Part shown: positions 1-6,429 of the stretch, in pieces
How the letters are laid out: each line of letters opens with the position of its first letter
How positions within the stretch are numbered: position 1 is the first letter of the stretch
Assembly (NCBI GenBank): GCA_021785315.1
Contig: JAJYFX010000110.1
Coordinates: forward strand, 1 to 6,529
DNA: 6,529 nucleotides
DNA from: Actinomycetes bacterium
GTDB taxonomy: Bacteria > Actinomycetota > Acidimicrobiia > Acidimicrobiales > Acidimicrobiaceae
Direction: 5' to 3'
Made by a program: the position numbers and the translations under genes
Notes under the pieces: model-generated
The model's input: only the letters and a program-made list of their open reading frames with translations
Database searches by the model: none
Told to the model about the DNA's origin: nothing

Positions 1-1
1 G

Positions 2-568
2 CGAGTTCATCTTCGGCCGTTGACGATCGACGATTTTGAAGCTTGGAGAGAAGTAAGAGCACGTTGCAATGATTGGCTGAGGAAATGGGAGCCCCGGGCA
101 TCGGTTGGCAATTACCAGCTCTATGATCGGCGAGTTTTTGGAGCACGTTGCGCAACGGCGGAGCGCGAGCGTCTGAGCGATTCTGCATATGCATTCGGTT
201 TGTTTTTGGGCGACAGGCTCATCGGGGAAACCAATATCTCTTCTATACAGCGGGGACCATGCCAGACCGCCAACATTGGGTACTGGATTGACGAGGATGT
301 CGCTGGAAATGGCTATATGCCTGAGGCCGTAGCTCTGGTAATGCAGTTCGCGTTCGAAACGGCGTCTCTTCATAGGATTCAGATATCAATAATTCCCAGG
401 AATTTTGCTTCTAGGCGGGTTCCTGAAAAGCTAAAGTTACGCCTCGAAGGAATTTCTCTGAAGTATTTGGAAATCAACGGAAACTGGGAAGACCATGTGC
501 ACTATGCCGCCACTCAGGAAGATTGGTCCGGTCTGAAGCAAGAGTACGGGAACTTGCGCTATCTCTAG
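2..568 (+). CDS. RimJ/RimL-like GNAT N-acetyltransferase, 5' end outside the window
   Basis: This is a cytoplasmic GNAT-fold enzyme that would transfer an acetyl group from acetyl-CoA to an amine, in RimJ-type relatives the N-terminus of a protein. The reading frame is open to the left edge, and bases 2-19 encode RVHLRP, which runs straight into LTIDDFEAW, the usual RimJ N-terminal strand. The TTG at 20 is therefore probably an internal leucine and not the start; perhaps 10-20 residues are missing. Counting from the first visible codon, GYWIDEDVAGNGYMPEA (about residues 93-109) is the acetyl-CoA pyrophosphate-binding loop. NFASRRVPEKL (about 134-144) is the conserved late motif, but the usual GF after EKL is replaced by KL. 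YLEINGNWEDHVHYA and a Q/E-D-W ending match the RimJ C-terminus. It is convergent with the ThDP gene and separated from it by a hairpin. The family call is firm; the substrate is unknown. Confidence 0.85.
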   Translation, partial: RVHLRPLTIDDFEAWREVRARCNDWLRKWEPRASVGNYQLYDRRVFGARCATAERERLSDSAYAFGLFLGDRLIGETNISSIQRGPCQTANIGYWIDEDVAGNGYMPEAVALVMQFAFETASLHRIQISIIPRNFASRRVPEKLKLRLEGISLKYLEINGNWEDHVHYAATQEDWSGLKQEYGNLRYL

Positions 569-583
569 CGGGCTTGAAATGAT

Positions 584-621
584 GGTACCGCCATCCTGTT
601 GTGGGTCAGAATGGCGGTACC
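584..621. terminator. Strong hairpin between convergent genes, probable bidirectional terminator
   Basis: GGTACCGCCAT (584-594) and ATGGCGGTACC (611-621) are perfect 11-base complements. After one mismatch (595/610), three more pairs form (596-598 with 607-609) around an 8-base loop. The structure sits between the stop of the acetyltransferase gene (568) and the stop of the leftward ThDP gene (633), where a shared terminator is expected. Neither side has a clear T-run, so classic intrinsic termination would be weak. It may instead act as a 3'-end stabiliser or a block to read-through from both sides. Confidence 0.6.
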
Positions 622-632
622 TGGGTGGAGAT

Positions 633-2393
633 CTATTTAGGTTGGCACACTACATCTACCAGAGCCGGCTTGCCTGTTGATGTAACCCATTCGGCAGCAC
701 GGCGTACGGCATCCCCAACCATGTCAGCATCGGTAATTGGACCTTCGGCCCACCAGCTGAACGACCTTGCCAAGGCTGCAAAGTCCGGCGCGGGACCGTC
801 GATCTCCATGCCGATATTTGCTCTGTCTTTCGGCGTCCCTCTTTGCTTGGCCAATCTTTCTTGGTGTTCCCAGTCGTTGTAATAAGCTCTGTTGTTGAAC
901 ATAACCACGAGAAGAGGAAGGTCGTACTTGGCTGCAACCCATAGCGCGCCTGCGTCGAACATCAGGTCGCCATCTGGCTGCAGGTCGACAACCAGTCTCC
1001 CTGTCCCTTTGTGTGCTAGCGCAACTCCAAGCGATATTCCTATCTGCGTTGCGGTTCCTAGATGCACGCCAGGATGGCGGTAAGGTTTGTCAAAATCCCA
1101 GATCCTCTTAGCCCAATTGGCAACCGTATTTGCGGTCAAGACCCAGTCGAATTCCCGAACTACCTCCCATACTTCTGACGCCAATCGCGAGGTTGATACA
1201 GGCGACATGGCTGACGCGTTCTTTGCTTCCGCCCGCCACTTATCCCAGACTGCGTTGTGCATTTCGGTAAGTGCCGCTTTGTAGCTTTCGCGCCTTGCTG
1301 TCATCGCTTTTGTGTCGTTTGCAACTATGGTCCTGCAAGCTTCAACGAGCAAAGGCAGAGCAACCGAACTGTCAGCAGTCACTTGAGTATCGACTGGAAT
1401 CAGCTCGGCGTAGTCTTCGCTCCATGAGGATAAACCTAGGTCGTTGAATCCCAGGTCCAGAATCGTCGCATCCGTCGGAATCCTAGACACGACTGTCCTC
1501 GTGGTTGATTCAAGTTTTTGGGTAGCTTTGCCCATGTCCTTGACGTCCAAAAAGAATAGGCAGTCCGTTTGCTCCAATGCCCCGCTGTCGGTCGATTCGA
1601 GCGGATGCTGGTTTGGAAACGAAAGTCGGATTCCAGTATCTATAATCCCTATGCCGACCATTTCAGCAAGCTCAACTAACTGGTAGAAAGCCTTTGGGTC
1701 TCTCCCTGCATGTCCAACAATCATTACCGGCCTGTTTGCTGCGCATAGCTTTTCAGCGAGAATCCCGAGCTGGGTCGGGTCCGGTCCCAAGGGAGAAGGT
1801 ACCTTTGATAACTTTTCCAGCCCTGAGATATCGATCGGCTGGTCGATCTGAGTTTCTTGCAAGCCGGCGTCTAGCGCTACATACACCGGGCCGGCAGGTT
1901 CGCTAACGGCAATTCGGTGCGCTCGCGCCATGATGCCGGGAACCGAAGCTATGCTCCTCGGCTCATGGTCCCATTTGGTGTAGGCTCTCACCGCTTCGCC
2001 TTGAACATTTGCGGAGTGGATCCAATCGATATTTGGACGGCGGTGGTCATGGACGAAGGGCCCGGAGCCTCCCATGATCATCACCGGCACTCTGTCTATA
2101 TATGCGTAATAGATCCCCATGGTGCCGTGAAGCAATCCGACGAGGTCATGAAGTATGACTGCCATTGGCTCCCCGGACGCTTTTGCGTAACCGTGCGCTA
2201 GAGCTACAGCGATCTTTTCGTGAGGGCATTCGATCATTTCGACGTCGTTGCCGCAATAATTAACAAGGGAATCATGCAGACCACGAAAGGATGAGCCTGG
2301 GTTCAACGAAACATATTTATAGCCAAGTCCCCGAACGACTTCCGCCATAACGTCTGAACCCCAGGTGTGGGAGTCATAGGGAGCGTACTTCAT
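633..2393 (-). CDS. ThDP-dependent enzyme of the acetolactate synthase/benzoylformate decarboxylase superfamily
   Basis: This is a cytoplasmic enzyme of 586 residues, the usual length for the family, that would use thiamine diphosphate to cleave or form a bond next to a 2-oxo carbon. The N-terminal pyrimidine-binding domain (about 1-175) carries the ThDP-activating glutamate, E59 in CPHEK, then HGYAKASGEP and LVGLLHGTMG before DRVPVMIMGG. The central domain (about 205-350) is Rossmann-like (RPVMIVGHAGRDP). The C-terminal pyrophosphate-binding domain (about 400-586) contains HLGTATQIGISLG and the ThDP/Mg motif PDGDLMF to FNN (473-501). The first Gly of the usual GDG is Pro here; the Asp (D474) and the Asn pair (N500, N501) are kept. 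ATG at 2393 follows a good ribosome site. The gene diverges from a TTT carboxylate transporter operon, suggesting it acts on the imported compound. True acetolactate synthase is less likely, since no small subunit or ilv genes are adjacent. The superfamily is certain; the reaction is unknown. Confidence 0.9.
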   Translation of the reverse strand: MKYAPYDSHTWGSDVMAEVVRGLGYKYVSLNPGSSFRGLHDSLVNYCGNDVEMIECPHEKIAVALAHGYAKASGEPMAVILHDLVGLLHGTMGIYYAYIDRVPVMIMGGSGPFVHDHRRPNIDWIHSANVQGEAVRAYTKWDHEPRSIASVPGIMARAHRIAVSEPAGPVYVALDAGLQETQIDQPIDISGLEKLSKVPSPLGPDPTQLGILAEKLCAANRPVMIVGHAGRDPKAFYQLVELAEMVGIGIIDTGIRLSFPNQHPLESTDSGALEQTDCLFFLDVKDMGKATQKLESTTRTVVSRIPTDATILDLGFNDLGLSSWSEDYAELIPVDTQVTADSSVALPLLVEACRTIVANDTKAMTARRESYKAALTEMHNAVWDKWRAEAKNASAMSPVSTSRLASEVWEVVREFDWVLTANTVANWAKRIWDFDKPYRHPGVHLGTATQIGISLGVALAHKGTGRLVVDLQPDGDLMFDAGALWVAAKYDLPLLVVMFNNRAYYNDWEHQERLAKQRGTPKDRANIGMEIDGPAPDFAALARSFSWWAEGPITDADMVGDAVRRAAEWVTSTGKPALVDVVCQPK

Positions 2394-2396
2394 CGG

Positions 2397-2402
2397 ACCT
2401 CC
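2397..2402 (-). promoter_or_regulatory. Ribosome binding site of the ThDP-enzyme gene
   Basis: On the minus strand GGAGGT lies three bases before the ATG at 2393 (GGAGGT-CCG-ATG). This is a near-perfect Shine-Dalgarno core at rather close spacing. It supports this ATG as the start of the 586-residue product. Confidence 0.7.
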
Positions 2403-2416
2403 AGAAGGATTGATTT

Positions 2417-2422
2417 TTTATA
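2417..2422 (-). promoter_or_regulatory. Candidate -10 element for the ThDP-enzyme gene
   Basis: The minus strand reads TATAAA here, 23 bases upstream of the ATG at 2393. That would give a short leader that still includes the GGAGGT site. I see no convincing TTGACA-like -35 at 16-18 bases upstream, so this is a weak candidate that may need an activator or may not be the true promoter. Confidence 0.25.
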
Positions 2423-2899
2423 CGTACAAAACTGTGAACGAAAGGACTATATCAAGAAAATCCGATCGTGACCATCAAAATGGTAATATGGTTATTTTTT
2501 TCAACAGTTTTAGAGACTAGATATGTTCATCAAGGAAATCCTTATTACCGGCAGGTAAATTGGGTCAACCACGCGCGAGACGATAATACCACAGACAGTG
2601 GTCAGGATAAATTGAATGGCGCGAAAAGTAGCAAAGGAGAATCAATAAGGAAATTATTTAAAAATATTTATCGGAAATCTGAAGCGGAGTTTGCCTAAAA
2701 TGCCGGGCCCCTTGGTCAATTAGTACGGACAAGTTAGGCCTACATTGGAGATTGCTCATCAGCGCAGGTGGAAGACGATTACAATCATATAAAGGAATAA
2801 GGGTAATACCTCAAGCCTTCACTGCCATGATCGAAGTGGTAGCTTTGGGCTAGATTTTTCTGGGAAACAAGGCATTAATTTTGGGGTCTTTTCGCTCGA

Positions 2900-2928
2900 G
2901 ACGCCGGCGAGAGTTATTGACGCTGGCG
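2900..2928 (+). repeat. Direct repeat at the tctC promoter, possible operator
   Basis: GACGCCGGCG (2900-2909) and GACGCTGGCG (2919-2928) differ at one base of ten and start 19 bases apart, close to two helical turns. The first copy contains the palindrome CGCCGGCG (2902-2909). The second overlaps the TTGACG -35 element and extends into the spacer. This is a plausible site for a dimeric regulator, but no regulator gene lies in the window, so the function is inferred from position only. Confidence 0.4.
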
Positions 2929-2945
2929 GAACCGATATATAGACT
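2917..2945 (+). promoter_or_regulatory. Predicted sigma70-type promoter of the tctC-tctA operon
   Basis: TTGACG (2917-2922) matches the -35 consensus at five of six positions. After a 17-base spacer comes TAGACT (2940-2945), which keeps the important T, A and final T of the -10 element. Transcription would begin near 2952, leaving a leader of roughly 60 bases before the ATG at 3015. An alternative -10, TATAGA at 2938-2943, has a 15-base spacer and is less favourable. Confidence 0.5.
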
Positions 2946-3000
2946 CCGTCATAATCGTAATTGGCGCAGATTGATTTTTCCGGATCGCGCCTTCAAACCC

Positions 3001-3008
3001 GGGGGGGA
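3001..3008 (+). promoter_or_regulatory. G-rich ribosome binding site of tctC
   Basis: Seven consecutive G and an A (3001-3008) end six bases before the ATG at 3015. This is the only Shine-Dalgarno-like stretch near the lipoprotein signal peptide. It favours 3015 over the in-frame TTG at 2961, whose extra 18 residues would be charged and polar in front of the signal peptide. Confidence 0.55.
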
Positions 3009-3014
3009 TATCAG

Positions 3015-4136
3015 ATGCATCTTCGCAATGCCATAGGCGCAGCAGTCGTGAGTTCCACGATATTAGCTGCATGTGGCTCAAGTACCTCTGCATCGAGTAC
3101 TGTCACGACCGCAGCTTCGTCATCGTCTACCTCAGCGGCGTCGTCTAGTCCACCGAACATACCTAACAATCCGTTTGCCGGTAAGACTATACGACTTATA
3201 TCCTCTGGATCAGCAGGATCAACGCACGATCTTGCCCTCAGAGCGGCTGCGCCGTACCTAGCGAAGTATCTTCACGCTACAACCGACGTTGTCGATATGC
3301 CGGGAGGTGGCCAACTTAAGGCATGGAACTATGTCGCAGCGGCAACTCCTGACGGTCTGACCTTCGGAACAAGCGATATACAGGGTCTGCTGGGCAACAG
3401 ATGGGAAAAAGTCCCGAATGAGACACCAAATATCCAGGATCTAACCTATCTAGGCTTTGTTGGCGGTGGTGTCGGAGGAGGCGCCAAGGTGTTGTACAGC
3501 GTCAACACTAATGCAGCTCCATTGACGAACATTTTCACCTTGGTGAAAGATCACACCATCCCAGTTAAATATCTTGGATCGGTCGGTGACGTTTCAGTCC
3601 CGCTTCTGACAAAGATCTACAACATTCCTGAGGTTTCCTTGACGTCATACAAAGACTCGCTGGCTCAGCTGCAAGGTATCATGCGCGGAGACGGTCAGAT
3701 TTGTAACAAGACCTGGGGTGGATCATGGGCTGCCTATGTGACTTCGGGCAAGGGTAAAGTTCTGCTTGAGTGGTCGATGAGGCCCTCGTGGTCGATTGAC
3801 CCCAACGTGCCCACCCTTGCAACTTTGATGAAGAAGGATCCACCAGCAACAGCTGCGGATAAGGCCGCTCTCGAGGCCAACGCCAGTGCTCTTGACGCCG
3901 GTATGGCTCTCATGGGCCCTGCTGGGATCCCTGCAGACAAAGTCGCGATTCTTCAGGCCGCAGTGAAATGGACGGTAGAGCAGCCCGGATTTATAGCTCA
4001 GTCGACAAAGAGCAAGCTATCGACGACTTATGAGAGTCCAGCGCAAGAAATCGCAGCGATCAAAGCTGGCATCGATCCAACTACGGTAGCCGCAATTAGG
4101 AAATACCTGCCGATAAGCACTGGAGTTGCTTCATGA
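3015..4136 (+). CDS. tctC: TctC-family tripartite tricarboxylate transporter substrate-binding lipoprotein
   Basis: This is an extracytoplasmic, lipid-anchored receptor of 373 residues that would bind a carboxylate and deliver it to the TctA/TctB permease. Residues 1-19 form a signal peptide ending in the lipobox LAAC, with C20 as the lipidated residue. A linker of Ser, Thr and Ala follows (about 21-46), and the binding domain starts near NPFAGKTIRLI. SAGSTHDLALR (about 66-76) matches the TctC ligand loop GGxxDxxAR, with D72 as the likely ligand-contacting Asp. DMPGGGQ and AAATPDGLTFGTS (about 94-120) match the family NxPGAGG and ApDGyTl motifs. NVPTLATL (about 264-271) and MGPAGIPADKV (about 300-310) match later TctC motifs. 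The extended Ser/Thr linker points to a thick-walled monoderm such as an actinobacterium. The fused permease starts 43 bases downstream, so the two are one operon. The ligand cannot be predicted. Confidence 0.9.
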   Translation: MHLRNAIGAAVVSSTILAACGSSTSASSTVTTAASSSSTSAASSSPPNIPNNPFAGKTIRLISSGSAGSTHDLALRAAAPYLAKYLHATTDVVDMPGGGQLKAWNYVAAATPDGLTFGTSDIQGLLGNRWEKVPNETPNIQDLTYLGFVGGGVGGGAKVLYSVNTNAAPLTNIFTLVKDHTIPVKYLGSVGDVSVPLLTKIYNIPEVSLTSYKDSLAQLQGIMRGDGQICNKTWGGSWAAYVTSGKGKVLLEWSMRPSWSIDPNVPTLATLMKKDPPATAADKAALEANASALDAGMALMGPAGIPADKVAILQAAVKWTVEQPGFIAQSTKSKLSTTYESPAQEIAAIKAGIDPTTVAAIRKYLPISTGVAS

Positions 4137-4179
4137 GTCTTGTTAGTCATTGGGCGATACAAGGCGGGGGACGCAACGA

Positions 4180-6306
4180 ATGAACTACATCCATTCATTA
4201 ATAAGTGGATTTGGTAATTTCGGAAGCTTGTCTACTATTGCCATATTGCTTGGTGGAACACTCTTGGGAGTGATCGTCGGGGTAATTCCCGGGCTAGGCG
4301 GCATAATAGTCCTTGTCGTCTTGCTGCCCTTCCTCTATAACATGAATCCGGTTGTCGGGCTGGCCTTGCTCCTTGCGGCGCATTCGGCAATTTATTATGC
4401 GGCATCGACAACCGCGATTCTTATCAATACTCCGGGGGCTCCAGAGTCTGCCGCCACCTGTTTCGACGGTTATCCCATGACCCAGAAAGGGGAGGTTGGC
4501 AGGGCTCTTGGCATCTCGGCGGTATCAACGACATACGGAGGGCTGTTTGGCGCCGTGGCGCTGTTAGTCGCGATTCCGCTAATGGTGAGATTGGTGAACG
4601 TTTTCCATCCGCCAGAATACTTTTTCCTGACAATTTTGGCAGTAGTTCTTATCGGCCAGCTGCAGTCAGGTTCGCCAACTAAAGGGATAATTTCCGGGCT
4701 GCTTGGTTTTCTCCTATCATTTGTAGGAGCTGCCGCAAGTACCGGAACTCTGAGGTACACGTTTGGTGCGCTTGGTCTATATGACGGTCTCAATATCGCT
4801 GCCGTTGCGATAGGTCTCTTCGCGATTTCAGAGATGTTCGTACTCTTCGGATCGAAAAAGGGCGTTTCTTTATCTGGCAAGATCCACCTATCTAGACAGG
4901 AAGTCTGGGGAAGCGTCGGAGTTGGCATGCGTGAGGTGTTTACTCACAAGTGGCTGGCGACAAAGGCGGCATTCCTTGGAGTCATGTGTGGTGTCATTCC
5001 AGGAATTGGATCGACCGCGGCTAACTTTTTGTCTTACGGATACGCCATGAGATCTTCGAAGACGCCGGAGCTATATGGCACTGGCATACCAGAAGGCATA
5101 ATTGCTCCCGAATCTTCGTCTATCTCGAAAGAGGCCGGATCTCTGATTCCGACCGTGGCATTGGGAATCCCAAATGGCCCAGCGATGGCTATCTTATTGG
5201 CGGCATTTTCGATACTGGGTCTGCAGCCCGGACCCTCGATGTTGAGCAATCATCTTCCTCTAGTTTTCTGGATGGTAGCAGTCATCGCTGTATCGAGCAT
5301 TCTGGCCAGCGTGGTTGGTCTTGGCTTGGCGCCTATATTGGCACAAATTACCGTTATACCCGGAAGAGTACTTGTACCATTTGTTCTGGTCATAGCTTCA
5401 ATTGGTGCTTTCGCGTCTACTACTGAGCTTTTGCAGGTAGTGGTAATGATGATCATGGGCGGACTTGGCCTCGTGATGCGTCGATTCCATTATTCATTGC
5501 CCGCCGTCATTGTGGGTGTGGTGCTGGGTTCGGTTGCAGAGAATAATTTAGTTCTGACTCTCAAAATCTATCAATGGCGCTTTATTGAGCGTCCGCTGAG
5601 CGACATAATCGTTTTGGGGGTCATTGCGATAATTGTTTTCGGGATCAGGAAGACTCGAAGGACAAGAGAATCCGCTTCTGCATCTCCGGTTGAGAAAGCC
5701 TCAGACGTTGCACCTGTTTCGAAGGGCGAGTTGATTTTGGACTTCGCATGGGTGATTGGCTCCGCAATATATGTATTTATAGGAGCTCGTTACCCATCTC
5801 CAGCAAGTACTGGACCTGTTTACCTTGGAGGAGTCGTATTCTTAGTTGGCGTGTTCCAGCTAGTAGGTGCTTTTGTGCCCAGGCTACGAAGAGTTACACA
5901 CGGTGGCGGCACTACAGTTCGTCCTGGGCCGGACAGAGCGACCGATAATGGGGAAGCGCTGTCTTCGCCTGGTGCAAGTTCTGCTGGCAAGGTTCCCCAA
6001 GGGCTTATCGGCACGGCGATTATGGTCGAAGAGGCGGAGGAAGCATCCCCGCAAGGCGTGAAGGTGCCTACAAAGGCGAATGCAAAAAGCGAGGGCATCG
6101 CCATTCTGTTGGCGGTTGTTCTCATTGGCGCCGTTTACCTGATTGGCTTCGAGTTCGCTGCACCATTGTGGACTCTTGGATACTTCTTGTTCATTCGCCG
6201 CTGGAAAATCCCCACTTCGGTTTTGGCAGCTGTGGGCATATTCGTGGTGTACTTTTTAGTTTCACATCTCCTGACTGGGGTGGTATTCCCGACAGGAATT
6301 ATTTAG
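4180..6306 (+). CDS. tctA: TctA permease with a C-terminal TctB-like domain (fused TTT membrane subunits)
   Basis: This inner-membrane protein of 708 residues would form the whole membrane part of a TTT carboxylate importer, driven in known members by an ion gradient. Residues 1 to about 490 are a complete TctA. The first half has GVIPGLGG (about 34-41) and TAILINTPGAPESAATCFDGYPM (about 78-100). The second half has the related repeat GVIPGIGSTAANFLSYG (about 271-287), APESSSISKEAG, LGIPNGPAMAILL and LQPGP (about 348-352). TctA alone is usually near 500 residues. The extra 200 contain a polar linker (about 490-515), two hydrophobic segments around YPSPASTGPVYLGG (about 519-566), a hydrophilic insert (about 571-636) and two or three further hydrophobic segments ending FPTGII, which is the TctB pattern. 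No separate tctB is present. ATG at 4180 has AAGGCGGGGG upstream; the in-frame TTG at 4150 lies before that site and is less likely. Confidence 0.9.
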   Translation: MNYIHSLISGFGNFGSLSTIAILLGGTLLGVIVGVIPGLGGIIVLVVLLPFLYNMNPVVGLALLLAAHSAIYYAASTTAILINTPGAPESAATCFDGYPMTQKGEVGRALGISAVSTTYGGLFGAVALLVAIPLMVRLVNVFHPPEYFFLTILAVVLIGQLQSGSPTKGIISGLLGFLLSFVGAAASTGTLRYTFGALGLYDGLNIAAVAIGLFAISEMFVLFGSKKGVSLSGKIHLSRQEVWGSVGVGMREVFTHKWLATKAAFLGVMCGVIPGIGSTAANFLSYGYAMRSSKTPELYGTGIPEGIIAPESSSISKEAGSLIPTVALGIPNGPAMAILLAAFSILGLQPGPSMLSNHLPLVFWMVAVIAVSSILASVVGLGLAPILAQITVIPGRVLVPFVLVIASIGAFASTTELLQVVVMMIMGGLGLVMRRFHYSLPAVIVGVVLGSVAENNLVLTLKIYQWRFIERPLSDIIVLGVIAIIVFGIRKTRRTRESASASPVEKASDVAPVSKGELILDFAWVIGSAIYVFIGARYPSPASTGPVYLGGVVFLVGVFQLVGAFVPRLRRVTHGGGTTVRPGPDRATDNGEALSSPGASSAGKVPQGLIGTAIMVEEAEEASPQGVKVPTKANAKSEGIAILLAVVLIGAVYLIGFEFAAPLWTLGYFLFIRRWKIPTSVLAAVGIFVVYFLVSHLLTGVVFPTGII

Positions 6307-6358
6307 GAGCTTTTTGCTCTTGGATGTAGCATCGTGCTTCAATTGATTTTGGGTTAAG

Positions 6359-6404
6359 AGAGGGGCCACGCTGGTTAGGTTTGACTATTCAGCAGGGCCC
6401 CTCT
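6359..6404. terminator. Hairpin after the transporter operon, probable terminator
   Basis: AGAGGGGCC (6359-6367) pairs perfectly with GGCCCCTCT (6396-6404). Inside it, GCTG (6370-6373) pairs with CAGC (6390-6393) across a small internal loop. It lies 52 bases after the stop of the fused permease. The downstream sequence is only moderately T-rich (CTTGATTCGTTC region), so termination may be partial. It also separates the operon from the leftward transposase remnant and could work in both directions. A transposon end repeat is an alternative explanation. Confidence 0.5.
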
Positions 6405-6429
6405 TGATTCGTTCATTGGTATGGCTTCA

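Larger units (their letters stand above)
2394..3014. other. Divergent intergenic region without a convincing gene
   Basis: About 620 bases separate the start of the leftward ThDP gene from the start of the rightward tctC gene, long for a bacterial divergent promoter. The left half is AT-rich; for example 2641-2700 has only 16 G/C in 60. It holds small dyads: ACCAT/ATGGT at 2471-2484, TTACC/GGTAA at 2545-2558 and ACCAC/GTGGT at 2588-2602. At 2710-2726 the minus strand resembles the conserved 3' end of 23S rRNA. The right end carries the tctC promoter, a 10-base direct repeat and a G-run ribosome site. A GTG-started frame of 76 codons (2468-2698) has no recognisable motif and is probably chance. 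No tRNA or complete RNA gene is seen. Confidence 0.7.

Noticed and set aside
20..22. TTG as the start of the acetyltransferase
   Set aside because: The frame is open to the window edge and the preceding codons (RVHLRP) match the family N-terminus, so this is likely an internal Leu.
601..882. 93-codon open frame opposite the 3' end of the ThDP gene
   Set aside because: It starts inside the convergent hairpin and runs antisense to the conserved C-terminal ThDP domain. No family features are visible.
2468..2698. GTG-started frame of 76 codons in the divergent intergenic region
   Set aside because: No recognisable domain, no clear ribosome site before the GTG and an AT-rich, low-complexity composition. 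It is probably a chance open frame, though a small lineage-specific gene cannot be excluded.
2961..3014. Upstream TTG start for tctC, adding 18 residues
   Set aside because: The added residues are polar and charged and would precede a well-formed lipoprotein signal peptide. The G-rich ribosome site sits just before the ATG at 3015.
4150..4179. Upstream TTG start for the fused permease, adding 10 residues
   Set aside because: The best Shine-Dalgarno-like sequence (4161-4170) lies downstream of this TTG and correctly placed for the ATG at 4180. The TctA family begins close to that methionine.
4470..4928. 152-codon open frame opposite the permease gene
   Set aside because: It lies entirely antisense to conserved TctA motifs, has no recognisable domain and fits a shadow of the coding frame.
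5820..6125. 101-codon open frame opposite the TctB-like domain
   Set aside because: It is antisense to the conserved C-terminal domain. Its Pro/Thr/Ser-rich composition reflects the complementary strand of the linker region and not a real protein.
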